Under the pieces are notes generated by a model. It ran no database searches. It saw nothing but the letters and a program-made list of their open reading frames with translations, and was not told the origin of the DNA. The translations under genes and the position numbers were made by a program. A DNA stretch of 64,000 nucleotides from Candidatus Opimibacter skivensis (GTDB taxonomy: Bacteria; Bacteroidota; Bacteroidia; Chitinophagales; Saprospiraceae): the NCBI GenBank assembly GCA_016721905.1, contig JADKHH010000009.1:121798-185797 (forward strand), read 5' to 3'. Position 1 is the stretch's first letter. The number at the start of each line of letters is the position of its first letter. This document shows positions 50,947-61,430 of the stretch, one piece after another.

Positions 50947-53900
50947 GAAAGCTGGATTTTGTATTGTTTAGGGATACGGATAGTGACCCTTGTTCCTGTC
51001 GCAGCTTTTGTCACAGGATTAATCAGGTCATCGTAAGTGTATGAAAAATGATCCTGATTGGCCGGATTATAAATATCATAAATATTACGAAGCATATTTA
51101 TGCCTTGTCCGGTGCTTTTACGTCCCTTCGCTTTTGCAGCTGCCCTGCCAATGCCATTGTCCGTAATCACGATGTGAACAAATTGGTCATGATCTTCCAG
51201 CCGTATATCGAGTACCCTGTTTCCATTTAACATCCTCAGCCCATGCTCGATTGCATTTTCTACATGTATTTGCACCTGTAGCAGAGGTACAACCAGCCTG
51301 CCCCAGCGCTTTATTTCTTCTTTTGCAGGAAAATTCAAAGTGAAGAAATCACCGTAATTAGTTTTCTGGATCATTAGATAGTTTTCGGTCAGTTTCATTT
51401 CATCCTCCAACGAATGAAAGGCTTCACCGTTACGGCTATGCGTGAATACAGTACCTATATTTTCGGACAGGCGGTTGATCACATCGACGACTTCATCATC
51501 CTTTCTAAAGCGGGTCTGGATCCAGTTGAGCGTGTTTTTGATAAAATGGGGATTGAGTGCATTTGCTACAGCCTGGATCTGAAACTGTTGCTTTTCACGC
51601 TGCTGTTCGGCAAGAGCAAGTTGAAGCTGGTTCTGTTTTAGTTTTTCTTTGAAGACAAAGCGAATGAATAAAATGATCCCGAGTCCAAGACTACCGAATA
51701 CTGCAAGATAAAACCAGATGCTTTCATCAAAGGTGCGCGGGACTGTCAGATCGATAGAAATCTGATCTGCTACTAAATTATTCTTTATCAGGCGGACTTC
51801 AAGGACATTCTTTCCCGGAGGCAAATAATCCAGAAAAACATTAAAGTCCTTTGTGTAGGCTGACCATAATGTATCTGATAATCTATCATGAATGAGCCTG
51901 TATTGTATTCCTGTATTTTGAATTAGAAACCGGTTGAAGGAAGGTTGAAGTAGCAGGGTAATGCTCCTGCGCTTTAAAGGTAAGCGGACCGACATTGAAC
52001 TATCAATAGCTATGCTGACGATACTATCCTGACTGTGCCTGTAGGTAATCTTTTGGGCATAGACCCGTGCGGAAAAAGTATCCAATTGATGCAGATCAAG
52101 GTCAATCCTGATGGCTCCCCGATCCTGACCTATCCATAACCTATCATTTGAATCCACCAACATGGCATTTTGTTTAGTCCCACCTCCAAACTTTCGGGTG
52201 TGTATAAACATGACCATTGGCCGATCGGGATTTTTGGAATAGCTGCCCAGATCCAGATATCCATATCCAACAGAATTTCCGAAAACAAGGTAATTCTTGT
52301 AGATGGTCATAGCATTCACCATAGAATTGCCGGCTTCGAATATTTCAATCTTTTTTGCTGCGTGTCCTGGATTGTCATTTAGAATCCGGAATCCTGCAGG
52401 ATCATCAATGACGCGGAGGCCATCCTGGCATCCAAGCCATAGTCTTCCGTCAGGATCAAGCACCGTGCTCATAGCTCCAAAATGAATACTATCAAGGCCA
52501 CCGCCCTTACGAAGCCAGGTTTTTACGGTATCCAGAACCGGATCGTATAATGCAAGGCCTTGAGAATATCTGCCCAACCAAAGTTTGCCAGAGGAATCCT
52601 CAGCGATGTTGAGGACATTATCCAGTTTTAGACCTTTTGATTTATCGACAAACTTCCATTGAGTCTGCGGCTTAATTGGAAAAGAGGCGATGCCCACACC
52701 GAAATTTTGAAATCCGCCGGCAACCATTCCGTTTTTGAGTGGTGTAAAAAAATATCCGGTTTGATACTCATGATCCACCGATGCATGTGGCCCAGCCAGC
52801 CAGTGTCCATCTGTAAAGGATACCAAACCATAGTCTTCAGTCCAGAAAGCCAAGTTGCCTTGTGGGTCTATGTACTTTCCGGGTAAGAAAGATTTGACCT
52901 GATTAATCGATGCGGGTCCGGGGTGAAAACTGTTGCCATCGAAATAACACATACCACTTCCGTATCCTCCAAACCATATGTTTCCGATGAGATCCTCCTG
53001 CAGGGTGGACAAAGAGGAAACCATTCCGGGTTGATCATCCATACATTCCAGTATACCCGGTGATATCCTCGTGAGTCCTTGCAGTGAAGCAACCCACAAT
53101 TCGCCAGTCTGGTCAAGAGTCATACTAATCACACTTTCTTTGAGACGAAAGCGGACAAAGAGCGTTAGCGGGGTCGTGGTTGTTTTGGTGAAGACCTCAA
53201 ATATCCTGTAGTTTTCGCCACTGACCGGATTGCTGTGATAAATAAAAATAATCTCTTCAGATGATTGAATACCCTGAACCGCAGCATCAGACATTGGCTT
53301 GGGAAATGAATAATTCAAATATTGAAAGTGATTCTGGTTGAACCAATGGAATTGCCAGTCCAGTGATGGGCCTAAATTATCTGTGGATTCAATCCAGTTC
53401 GGCTCCTGTAGTGATGTTGTCGTATACGTTTGTACTATTTTATTTTCAGTAGGCATGGTAAAATACAAGAGGAGGTAATCCTTCCTTCCATGGCCCGGGT
53501 AGACTCTAAAATACCGGCCGTTACGTTTCTCTGGTAAACGGTTATAAAGCTCCCATCTTTCATCTGCTTCGAGGAACCTGTACATATCGCCAAGGGTGTC
53601 TATCGCCACAATCTGATCAGTACTTCTGTCATTGACGATTGTTTCAATAAAGGCTGGATGGCGATACACCTTCCATTTCCCATGGGCATACAAGGTCAGG
53701 GTATGTCCACCCGGGTAGATCCATAGTCCTTGACGATCTTCAACGAACCTGGCTCCCGGGCCACTTAATCCCGATTCTTCCGGCGGGATGTGGCGAAAAC
53801 CATTTCCATCAAATACCGAGATAACTGCAGTCTCATGATAGACCCATATCAGTCCTTCCCGGTCACAGTATATGGCATTACAAACATTAGAAGCCAGTCC

Positions 53901-54002
53901 ATCATCAAATGTGAAGGACTCAGACTGGTTGTATTGGGCATAGAGGGGTGAGGCGAGGATGCCAAAGAGGAGGAGGAGTGAAAGTCGGAAGACTAGTGTC
54001 AT
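50943..54002 (-). CDS. Propeller histidine kinase of the LytS type
   Basis: This 1,019-residue sensor kinase has the signal MTLVFRLSLLLLFGILASPLYAQ. The periplasmic two-component-regulator propeller is long (FTFDDGLASNVCNAIYCDR, GLIWVYHETAV, LWVASLQGLTRISPG, LWLGRYSQGLALYDP, LWLGCQDGLRVID). A Y_Y_Y-like domain and a membrane helix (IWFYLAVFGSLGLGIILFI) are followed by a LytS-type kinase core: QAVANALNPHFIKNTLNW, then ENAIEHGLRML (N-box) and DNGIGRAAA. NPHFIKNTLN differs from the usual NPHFLFN. The downstream LytTR gene overlaps by 4 bp. The frame is intact, and the pair faces the PorP/PKD operon. Confidence 0.9.
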   Translation of the reverse strand: MTLVFRLSLLLLFGILASPLYAQYNQSESFTFDDGLASNVCNAIYCDREGLIWVYHETAVISVFDGNGFRHIPPEESGLSGPGARFVEDRQGLWIYPGGHTLTLYAHGKWKVYRHPAFIETIVNDRSTDQIVAIDTLGDMYRFLEADERWELYNRLPEKRNGRYFRVYPGHGRKDYLLLYFTMPTENKIVQTYTTTSLQEPNWIESTDNLGPSLDWQFHWFNQNHFQYLNYSFPKPMSDAAVQGIQSSEEIIFIYHSNPVSGENYRIFEVFTKTTTTPLTLFVRFRLKESVISMTLDQTGELWVASLQGLTRISPGILECMDDQPGMVSSLSTLQEDLIGNIWFGGYGSGMCYFDGNSFHPGPASINQVKSFLPGKYIDPQGNLAFWTEDYGLVSFTDGHWLAGPHASVDHEYQTGYFFTPLKNGMVAGGFQNFGVGIASFPIKPQTQWKFVDKSKGLKLDNVLNIAEDSSGKLWLGRYSQGLALYDPVLDTVKTWLRKGGGLDSIHFGAMSTVLDPDGRLWLGCQDGLRVIDDPAGFRILNDNPGHAAKKIEIFEAGNSMVNAMTIYKNYLVFGNSVGYGYLDLGSYSKNPDRPMVMFIHTRKFGGGTKQNAMLVDSNDRLWIGQDRGAIRIDLDLHQLDTFSARVYAQKITYRHSQDSIVSIAIDSSMSVRLPLKRRSITLLLQPSFNRFLIQNTGIQYRLIHDRLSDTLWSAYTKDFNVFLDYLPPGKNVLEVRLIKNNLVADQISIDLTVPRTFDESIWFYLAVFGSLGLGIILFIRFVFKEKLKQNQLQLALAEQQREKQQFQIQAVANALNPHFIKNTLNWIQTRFRKDDEVVDVINRLSENIGTVFTHSRNGEAFHSLEDEMKLTENYLMIQKTNYGDFFTLNFPAKEEIKRWGRLVVPLLQVQIHVENAIEHGLRMLNGNRVLDIRLEDHDQFVHIVITDNGIGRAAAKAKGRKSTGQGINMLRNIYDIYNPANQDHFSYTYDDLINPVTKAATGTRVTIRIPKQYKIQLS

Positions 54003-54325
54003 GTGCAGTTAAAAGTAAGATATCGCCTTTAACTTAAAGTACCAGGAGCATAAAAGCTGGCTTAATGTGAGTAAAAACCTTGTCATTTCTAATGGGGCCT
54101 TATAAGCAAAAGGTTTTATAGAGATAAAGCGGGGTTTTATGATCATGTACACTGCCCTCATGCCACGATGAGAAATCAGCCGGATATAATGTCAATATTT
54201 GAAGAAGGCATTCCAGAAACCCCATAAACCATTTGCTTAAAATCAAAGATTCCCAGTTGACCCATTGATTCCGGGTAGTGATCAGGTGTCAACCCTTGAA
54301 AAGCTTCAAAATATTAGCATTCAAA
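54003..54325. other. Intergenic region between divergent genes
   Basis: These 323 bp separate the propeller kinase and the first beta-helix paralog. I see no gene and no confident promoter; CAAAAGGTTTTATAG near 54108-54122 is only a weak AT-rich match. Promoters for both directions should lie here. Confidence 0.3.
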
Positions 54326-55364
54326 ATGAGTAACCATTACATCATTCTTACAGCAATCATGAGTATTCCTATATGGAATGCCATTTCAGGACAAACAACG
54401 TATTGGATAAGTAATGATCCTTCTGATGCAGAAATTGTACAGTTTTCCAACCTGCAGGAAGCAATAGACAGTGCAGAGGTTGGCGACACATTACTAGTTT
54501 ATCCAACCGGGTTTTCATATGGAAATAATATTACAATAGACAAGTCCTTAACTATTGAAGGAATGGGGTATCAATTTAATAATTTCTTACAGCCTGCATT
54601 AAATATCCAGACTGCAAACTACAATGCAACTATTGGCACACTTCATATTCCCGGAGTAGAAAATGTTACCATAAAAGGTTTATATATGGGAAACCTAATA
54701 ATATCAAATGCCCTCAACATCAATATAAAAGGTTCTTACATCCAATCTGGATATATTGAAAACTCTGAAAATGCTGCAATTCTAAATTGCTTCATAGGCG
54801 TTGGCTACAATGGTGCCCCAAACGTAGGTCAAGTAAATATTTACTCTCTCAATACTGATGGTATAATTGTAAGCAATTGTCTTTTTCACATTATCATAGC
54901 AACAATACCTACCATAATCTATTTATTGATCCTGATTGTGGAAATGCAATTGTAAAGAATTGCATTTTTAATGATGATGTTTATATAAATAATACTGATT
55001 TCAATAATAACATCCATTTTCTGGGTAACATAGTTCACACAAATTGCGAAATTACCAACAATGTCTCAACAAACACCTATAACGGGAGTCCACCCGGAAA
55101 TCTATATAATGTCCCCACTGCTTCTATATTCGTTGGATTACCCACACAGGGGTCCTACAGTTTTGATAACAAATATCAACTTCTACCCAATTCACCCGCC
55201 AGAGATTATGGAATTAACGGAGTGGATTTGGCGTATTTGATGGAGACTTTCCCTACCGGCTTTCAGGAATTACTTCCAGACCAATAGTCTCTGAATTAGT
55301 AGCTCCAACAAGTACCTATAATGATGAGATGGAAATCACTGTTCGTGTTAAAATAATTGACTAA
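54326..55364 (+). CDS. Secreted beta-helix paralog A, two frame breaks
   Basis: This 346-residue secreted protein starts MSNHYIILTAIMSIPIW with a signal ending SGQ. The region after it (ISNDPSDAEIVQFSNLQEAID, VGDTLLVYPTGFSY) is the usual entry to a right-handed beta-helix, followed by repeated short N-rich strands (NINIKGSYIQSGYIENSEN, AIVKNCIFNDDVYINN). It ends with FVGLPTQGSYSFDNKYQL, NSPARDYG and a short tail (RLSGITSRPIVSELVAP). One T is lost near 54890 and another near 55252. Its stop overlaps the next ATG (TAATG), so it is coupled to paralog B. No T9SS sorting domain is obvious; substrate unknown. Confidence 0.65.
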
Positions 55365-56375
55365 TGAAAATATATTACTTTCTAATAATCCTAGTGACAC
55401 AACAGTATACTCTTTTGGGGCAAACCACTTGGTATGTGAGTAACAGAAATGATGGAGTAGTGGTGGATTACACAGATCTTACAACAGCTTACAATGCAGC
55501 TAGTCCAGGTGATACGATTATTATATACCCTAGCCCATATACATACAGTGGTCAAACTGTGACCAAAGAAATTCATTTTATAGGCCTTGGATATCACGCT
55601 GATCCAATCTCGCAACCTTCGCTAGGGATTAAAACATTTCTGTATAGTGCTGTGATAGGCCATATAAACTTTAATAGTGGGTCTGACAACAGTACAGCAG
55701 AATCTCTACTATTAGGCTCAATGAATATGAATAATGTAAGTGGCTGCGTTGTGTTTCGATGCGAAACTACATCTATGATTAATTTAGAGGTTAGTTCAAA
55801 CAATTACTTTCGGAGCTGTTTTTAGGAGGTTCCGGCCCTCCTCATTCTACTCATATTCGTCTAGACGGTTCGTCGAATAATGTGATTGAAAATTGTATTT
55901 TTCACATCTAAATTTACCAAACAATATTACAACTTCAGGATATTCAACAATTAATACAGTGGCAGCTAATAACATATTCTCTGGTAATACAACCCTTTTA
56001 AATTCATTCCTATACAATAATATCTATACCAGTGGTAATAGTTTAGGAGAAATGAATTTGGTCAGCAATAATGTGTTCTTTACTGGAACACCAGGCACTG
56101 ATGAAAATGGGAATATTTACGGAGCAACAAATGTATTTGTAGGTTACCCTACTCAAGGATCTTACTCTTTCGACAGCCGCTGGCAGCTAGCTCAAAACTC
56201 ACCTGCCCTCGGAGCAGGAGTAGATGGCGTAGACTGCGGCATCTTTGACGGCCAGTATCCATATAAACTTAGCGGAATCCTCAGTCGGCCATTGATTTAT
56301 GAGCTAACGGTGCCACCGTATGTGCCTGATGGAAGTGATTTGAATATAACTGTGAAAGTGAAGGCGGAGGATTAG
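55364..56375 (+). CDS. Secreted beta-helix paralog B, two frame breaks
   Basis: This 337-residue paralog has the same layout as paralog A. The signal MKIYYFLIILVTQQYTLLGQ is followed by WYVSNRNDGVVVDYTDLTTA and SPGDTIIIYPSPYTYSG, Asn-rich helix rungs, FVGYPTQGSYSFDSRWQL, NSPALGAGVDGVD and the tail KLSGILSRPLIYELTVPP. One T is lost in the T5 run near 55822 and one in the T5 run near 55908. The A/B pair is a recent tandem duplication: tails and PTQGSYSFD blocks align directly. Function unknown; translation is coupled to A through TAATG. Confidence 0.65.
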
Positions 56376-56396
56376 AGAATATTATACTCTTATTAT

Positions 56397-59300
56397 ATGC
56401 AAATTAGTATCAGAATCATACTTAATACCCTATTGCTTTTGGGTGATATTTCTTTATTGGAAGGGCAAATCGGACCTTTAATGGGTACAAAGTGGAAACA
56501 AGATTTCCCTTTTAACTCTCTCGCACCTACGTTATGTGGTGAAAGTAACATGAATTGTGGGCAGAGTTTAGCTGGATGCGGGGCTATTGCGCTTGCTCAA
56601 GTTTTATATTATTATCAGTATCCTGAAGCAGTTATAGCTCCTACCTCCACTTTTGGAATTATTGGATATGTATATAGAAGAAAAAATGAAGGTGGTCTAT
56701 ATTATACGCTAATTGAAGACTTAAATAGTCGAGAATTTATTTGGGAATGCCAAGAAACCAGCAATAGTGAAATTTTGGAGGCCGTGTATATTGCCGGAGT
56801 AAGTATTCACTCTAAATTCGATTTTGATGTAATACAGGGAAGGAAGTGGGTGTTAGCAATAATATATTTAATATGGAGTTTGCGATTGAAGAAATTTATG
56901 ATTATAACAATGTGTACAAAATTGAAAAATGTGATGAAAGTACTGGATGTTGTGAGGATGGATTTTCCTGTTTAAATTCAGCTTCCTTTGAAGAAGAGAT
57001 ACGAAATGAAATAAATGCTAAGCGAGTAGTAATTCTTCTAGCACAGGATCAAGGTGGAAAAGGAGGGCATTATATGGTGATAGATTCATTTGATAATGAA
57101 GGTAGATTTCATATTAATTTTGGATGGGGTGGGAATTGTAATAATTATTATTATTTAAGTGATATTAATACCTTTGAAATCTGCGGCGGGATAGACTACA
57201 AATTTAATACCAACCAAAAAGCAATAATTAATATTCAACAAAGGATCAAGATTGGGAAGCTAATAGATGTAGGATTCCGTGGAATAATGAACCAACTGCA
57301 TTCTACTCAAACAACATTATATCCACTAAAAGAAGCCTTGATTGTCCTGAATTGTTAGTACCATCTCCTAATTCTTATGGAATAAATAACAGGTCTTACT
57401 TTAGATGGAGTGGTGTTGATGGCGCACAATATTATCAAATTACAATAAGAAATAGACTAAACACCATAGTTTATGTTGATTCTTTAAATATCTATGGAGG
57501 TAGCACAATTTTTTCAGACTCACTAATATTGCCCCTTTTGATTCTATTGAAATTCAAATTAATACTGTTGATTACGAAGGCAACGTATCAAATTGTACAC
57601 CATTTGTTTACTATACAGACACAACAAATTGTTCCTTAATCATAAGTGATTATAGTTTAATTTGTGTATCTGATACAACCTATATAGTGGATATAGAAAT
57701 ATTTGGGATCCAAGGACACACTTATGATCTATGGGCGGAAGACACAATGGGTGTTATAACTTCTTTAAATAATATATCTCAAGGCAACTATTTGCTTGGG
57801 CCTCTTAATACAAACACCAGCATTGCAGTAGTTGTTGAAGATGAATTACAGCCTTACGATTGTTACCATGGGATTGGCATTGAACAACCTCGGTGTGTCT
57901 TCTGCTCTGAAATAGAACTTTCCATTATCACAAATTATTGCGTAGATGGTGCGCAAAGTCTCAAAATAAATCTTGATGCTGACACCTCAACGATAATTGA
58001 TTTATATACCACAATAGAAGGAGTAAATACCTTTAATAATGTAGGAAGTGGAGATTATACATTTAATAATATTCCTTCAGGCGAAGAATTTCTGGTAATC
58101 GCTGAGGATACAAGCAAGCCATACGATTGTAACAGGATAATTTATGTTGAGGGCCTTCAATGCAACGGGGATAGCACAGAAACGGTTATCCAAACACTTG
58201 AATATTTCATTGATACTGACCCTGGATATGGCAGTGGTTCAACAATACCTACCCCTCAAGTTATAACCTGATCATAAATCATGCTATCAATTTAGATACA
58301 CTCAGCCCCGGGGTCCATATACTTTATATCAGGGCGATGGATGAATTGGGTCAATGGGGATATACCGTTAGAAAACTTTTTATATCAGACCCGAGACCGA
58401 AGGTCAGAATCGACTTCTTACCAATCTGGAATATTTTATCGATACCGATCCTGGACTTGGTTTAGGCATCCCGCTCACACTGGAAAATAACACCAACTCA
58501 ATTGATTCATATTTATTACCACTCGAAACCATCACCCCGGGTGTTCATGTCTTATATGTACGCGGAAAAGACAATGCAGGAAACTGGAGCTTTACCCAGC
58601 GTAAACTATTCTATATACGGCCTGGTAGCGGCCTTTCAAACAGATTGCTCACAAACCTGGAATATTTCATTGATACCGATCCTGGGTTTGGGATGGGGTC
58701 TCCTCTGACTCTGGAAAATGACACCAATTCGATTGATTCATACTTATTACCTCTCGATACGATCAACCCAGGCATTCATGTCCTTTATATTCGTGGAAAG
58801 GACAATGCCGGAAACTGGAGTTACACCTCACGTAAACTGTTCTACATTAGACCAGGAGATGAAACTTCAAACAGGTTGCTAACAAATCTCGAATATTTCA
58901 TCGACACAGATCCTGGTGTCGGTATGGGACCTCCCCTAACCCTCGAAAATGACACCAATTCGATTGATTCTTACCTATTACCTATCGATACAATAAATCC
59001 GGGTATTCATGTCCTATATGTTCGTGGAAAGGACAATGCAGGAAACTGGAGTTACACCTCACGTAAACTGTTCTACATTAGACCAGGAAGTGAAACTCCA
59101 AACAGACTTCTTACTGACTTGGAGTATTTTATTGATACAGATCCCGGCTTTGGATTAGGGATACCTCTTCAACTTGATAACGACACCAATTCAATTGCCC
59201 TCTACGATATTGCCCTTGATACTTTTACGCCAGGCCTTCATCATCTATATGTCCGCGGAAAAGATAATCAGGGAAATTGGGGGTATACAATTGTCAAACC

Positions 59301-59965
59301 ATTTACCATTTATATACTGGGCCCCATCGTCTATGTAGATTGGGATGCAACCGAGCAAACATCGGCACCTCATGGACAAACGCTTATAACAGACTTGAAC
59401 CAGCGCTAATGTTAGCAACCTTATACGACACCATCCAGGAGATATGGATAGCCCAGGGACTATAGCAAACCAACCTCCAATGGTGACAGAACTATCAGCT
59501 TTACATGGGCTGACAGCACTAAACTCTATGGAGGTTTCACAGGGACTGAGACAAGCCGCAATCAACGCACATCCGATCCTACACTTGTAGTCCTCTCTGG
59601 TGATATTGGAATTTCAAACGACAGTACAGATAATACATATCATGTTGTCGTCATTGACTCTACTTGTCAGGGCTGCTATCTGGACAGACTCACCATCAAA
59701 CTCGGACATGCAAGTGGATCAATTAATAGCAGGGACAAAGGCGCAGGCATACATTCCCTAGGCAATGCTGAAATCAAAGATGTGGTTGTGGAATATAATT
59801 CCGCAGCATCAACTGGAGCGGCTATATACAACATTGGTTCGGGTGCCGATCTGCGGATGATGAATTGCATTTTTCCGGTTTAATAATTCGCCCAATGGAT
59901 ATGATGTGCATAATGCAGATGGGGCAACTATCGAAATACAAAGTGATGTGCAAATAGAAGATTAG
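56397..59965 (+). CDS. C10-family cysteine peptidase fused to 77-residue repeats and a beta-helix tail, about eight frame breaks
   Basis: This secreted protein of about 1,190 residues starts MQISIRIILNTLLLLGD with a signal ending EGQ. The N-terminal catalytic domain is C10/streptopain-like: NCGQSLAGCGAIALAQVLYY contains the catalytic Cys, and GKGGHYMVIDSFDNEGRFH with FGWGG contains the catalytic His and oxyanion region. Beta-sandwich segments follow (FRWSGVDGAQYYQI, SLICVSDTTYIVDI), then five 77-residue repeats (LEYFIDTDPG...), then a beta-helix tail opening YVDWDATG...GTSWTNAYNRL. The tail aligns with that of the protein at 21163-23877. Breaks near 56845, 57290, 57522, 58267, 58385, 59352, 59465 and 59876 all fall in one plausible reading path. 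The stop overlaps the convergent AlbA gene by 3 bp. Confidence 0.7.
58197..59330 (+). repeat. Five tandem 231-bp repeats (77 residues each)
   Basis: The motif [LT]LEYFIDTDPG recurs near 58197, 58426, 58657, 58888 and 59119. The last four are spaced exactly 231 bp. Later in each unit come NDTNSIDSYLLPLDT, PGIHVLYVRGKDNAGNWS and RKLFYIRPG. Units 3 and 4 are nearly identical in DNA, which suggests recent expansion. Confidence 0.85.
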
Positions 59966-61094
59966 AGCAACTCTCCTAATCGACCTCCTTTGAGTTTTCC
60001 ATCGTCAGAAATATCCGGACACTTATCTAAACCAAATCCTTGCCACAGAAAGTCAAACCATTTTCGAGTATATACTACAAAAGCTTCTGGATATTCAGTG
60101 ACATAGACCTCAGGAAATCTGATCACCTCTCTACCTAACGCCTTCCCACGAAAGTCGCGAATAACAGCGGGTGGTGGAAAATAATTTTGTGCTCCGATAA
60201 GAAACAAAATCCCAAGAAAAGGTGGTTGGATTTCTATATTTTTATACAAATGCAAACCTCTTTTAAATGCCTGATGTATTTCTCCCTGCAGCAATGTAGT
60301 TGGAATATGCTTTTTTTAAGTCGGCTTCATGGGTTGTTATAGAACTGGAAACAGACAGGATCGTGCCATTTCTGAATAGTTGAAGGTATCCCTTGTTATG
60401 CACACTTGCAATAAATCCATCAAAATTTCTTTCTATTTGCCCACTACCATAATCCATTATTTGAAAACCTGATGAACGATCCTTCAATTTTGCAGGGTCA
60501 AAAATGATCTCGTCATTCCAGTAATTGATTGGTATGAGGAACATTGCTACGACAGCTTCATCACTTAGCTGAACAGGGTTTCTTTTAACAGAATTTCAGA
60601 AACCTTCCTATTGCAAAACTTCTCAATTTCCTCTTTCAGTGCATTGGATTGCAGAAATGCATTCTTTAACTGAAAGTGATCCATCCTTCGCTTACCTGCA
60701 TCACTACGATAATAATACTGATCACTGGATTTTACGGCGTGCGGCCCAGAAAAACTCTTGTGTACTTGAATGATAAAAATGTACTTATTTTCAGAAGTCT
60801 CTAAGAATTTTATTTTAAAACCCGGCCTGGGGTAAAATCCATCTTCAATCTTCTGTTGTACCCTAAGTCTAAAAGTGTCAAGTTCTTGGATTTCTATCCC
60901 AACCAGTCCGTCTTGTTCATCAATTCCGTAAAAAATAGTTCCCCATTTGCATTTGCGAAAGAGGAAACATCAGCCAGAAACTCCTTTGTTTCCTTTTCCG
61001 AATAAATCTGTAAATCCCTTTTGTATTCAATCGTATTGCCTTCCCGATGGTTTTGAAAGACCTTACTAACATCTTCTAGCGTCAGGTCTTCCAA
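59962..61094 (-). CDS. AlbA_2/Schlafen-domain protein, three frame breaks
   Basis: This protein of about 377 residues starts MEDLTLEDVSKVFQNHREGN. The N-terminal part is the AlbA_2 (Schlafen-type) DNA/RNA-binding module: HREGNTIEYKRDLQI, LADVSSFANANGEL, then GIDEQDGLVGIEI and, after a stretch with FIIQVHKSFSGPHAV, YYYRSDAGKRRM. The C-terminal part (MFLIPINYWNDEIIF, then an aromatic VVYTRKWFDFLWQGFGL) is unrecognised. AlbA_2 proteins are often regulators, or companions of mobile and defence loci. Breaks occur near 60935 (T run), 60570 (A run) and 60275 (G run). It converges on the peptidase fusion gene. Confidence 0.7.
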
Positions 61095-61162
61095 GATTTA
61101 TAGTTACCATTTATCTGTATTTTGGAGTAAAGGATAAAAGTAATCTTTATAGCAGAAGTTAT

Positions 61163-61292
61163 CCAAAACCTGGAATGGCCAACTTGATAACACACAGGAG
61201 AGCACTTACCTCAGGGGCTTTTACCTGGTTGGCAAAAGTGGTATTTGTCAATGGGGATAATAGGGTGTATAAGGGTCGGTGACGCTGCTCAG
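61163..61292 (+). pseudogene. Orphan fragment of a type B T9SS sorting domain
   Basis: About 125 bp correspond base for base, with scattered changes, to the end of the PKD protein gene (50009-50135): TGGAATGGCCAACTTGATAA against TGGAATGGTCAGCTTGACAA, and later GGGTGTATAAGGG and GTCGGTGACGCTGCT in both. Frame breaks and lack of a start or upstream gene make it a relic. It reads in the same direction as the PKD gene, 11 kb away. Confidence 0.8.
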
Positions 61293-61430
61293 GTGATTTA
61301 TCATTTGTCCTATAAGTTACAGACCTTAATCCTCTCCTACACCTCCGCCACCCATAAAGCCTCTCCTACAATCCAAATTCCTCCAAAAGCCTATCTTTAA
61401 CTACATTTTCCCGATAAGCTCTTGCAGATC

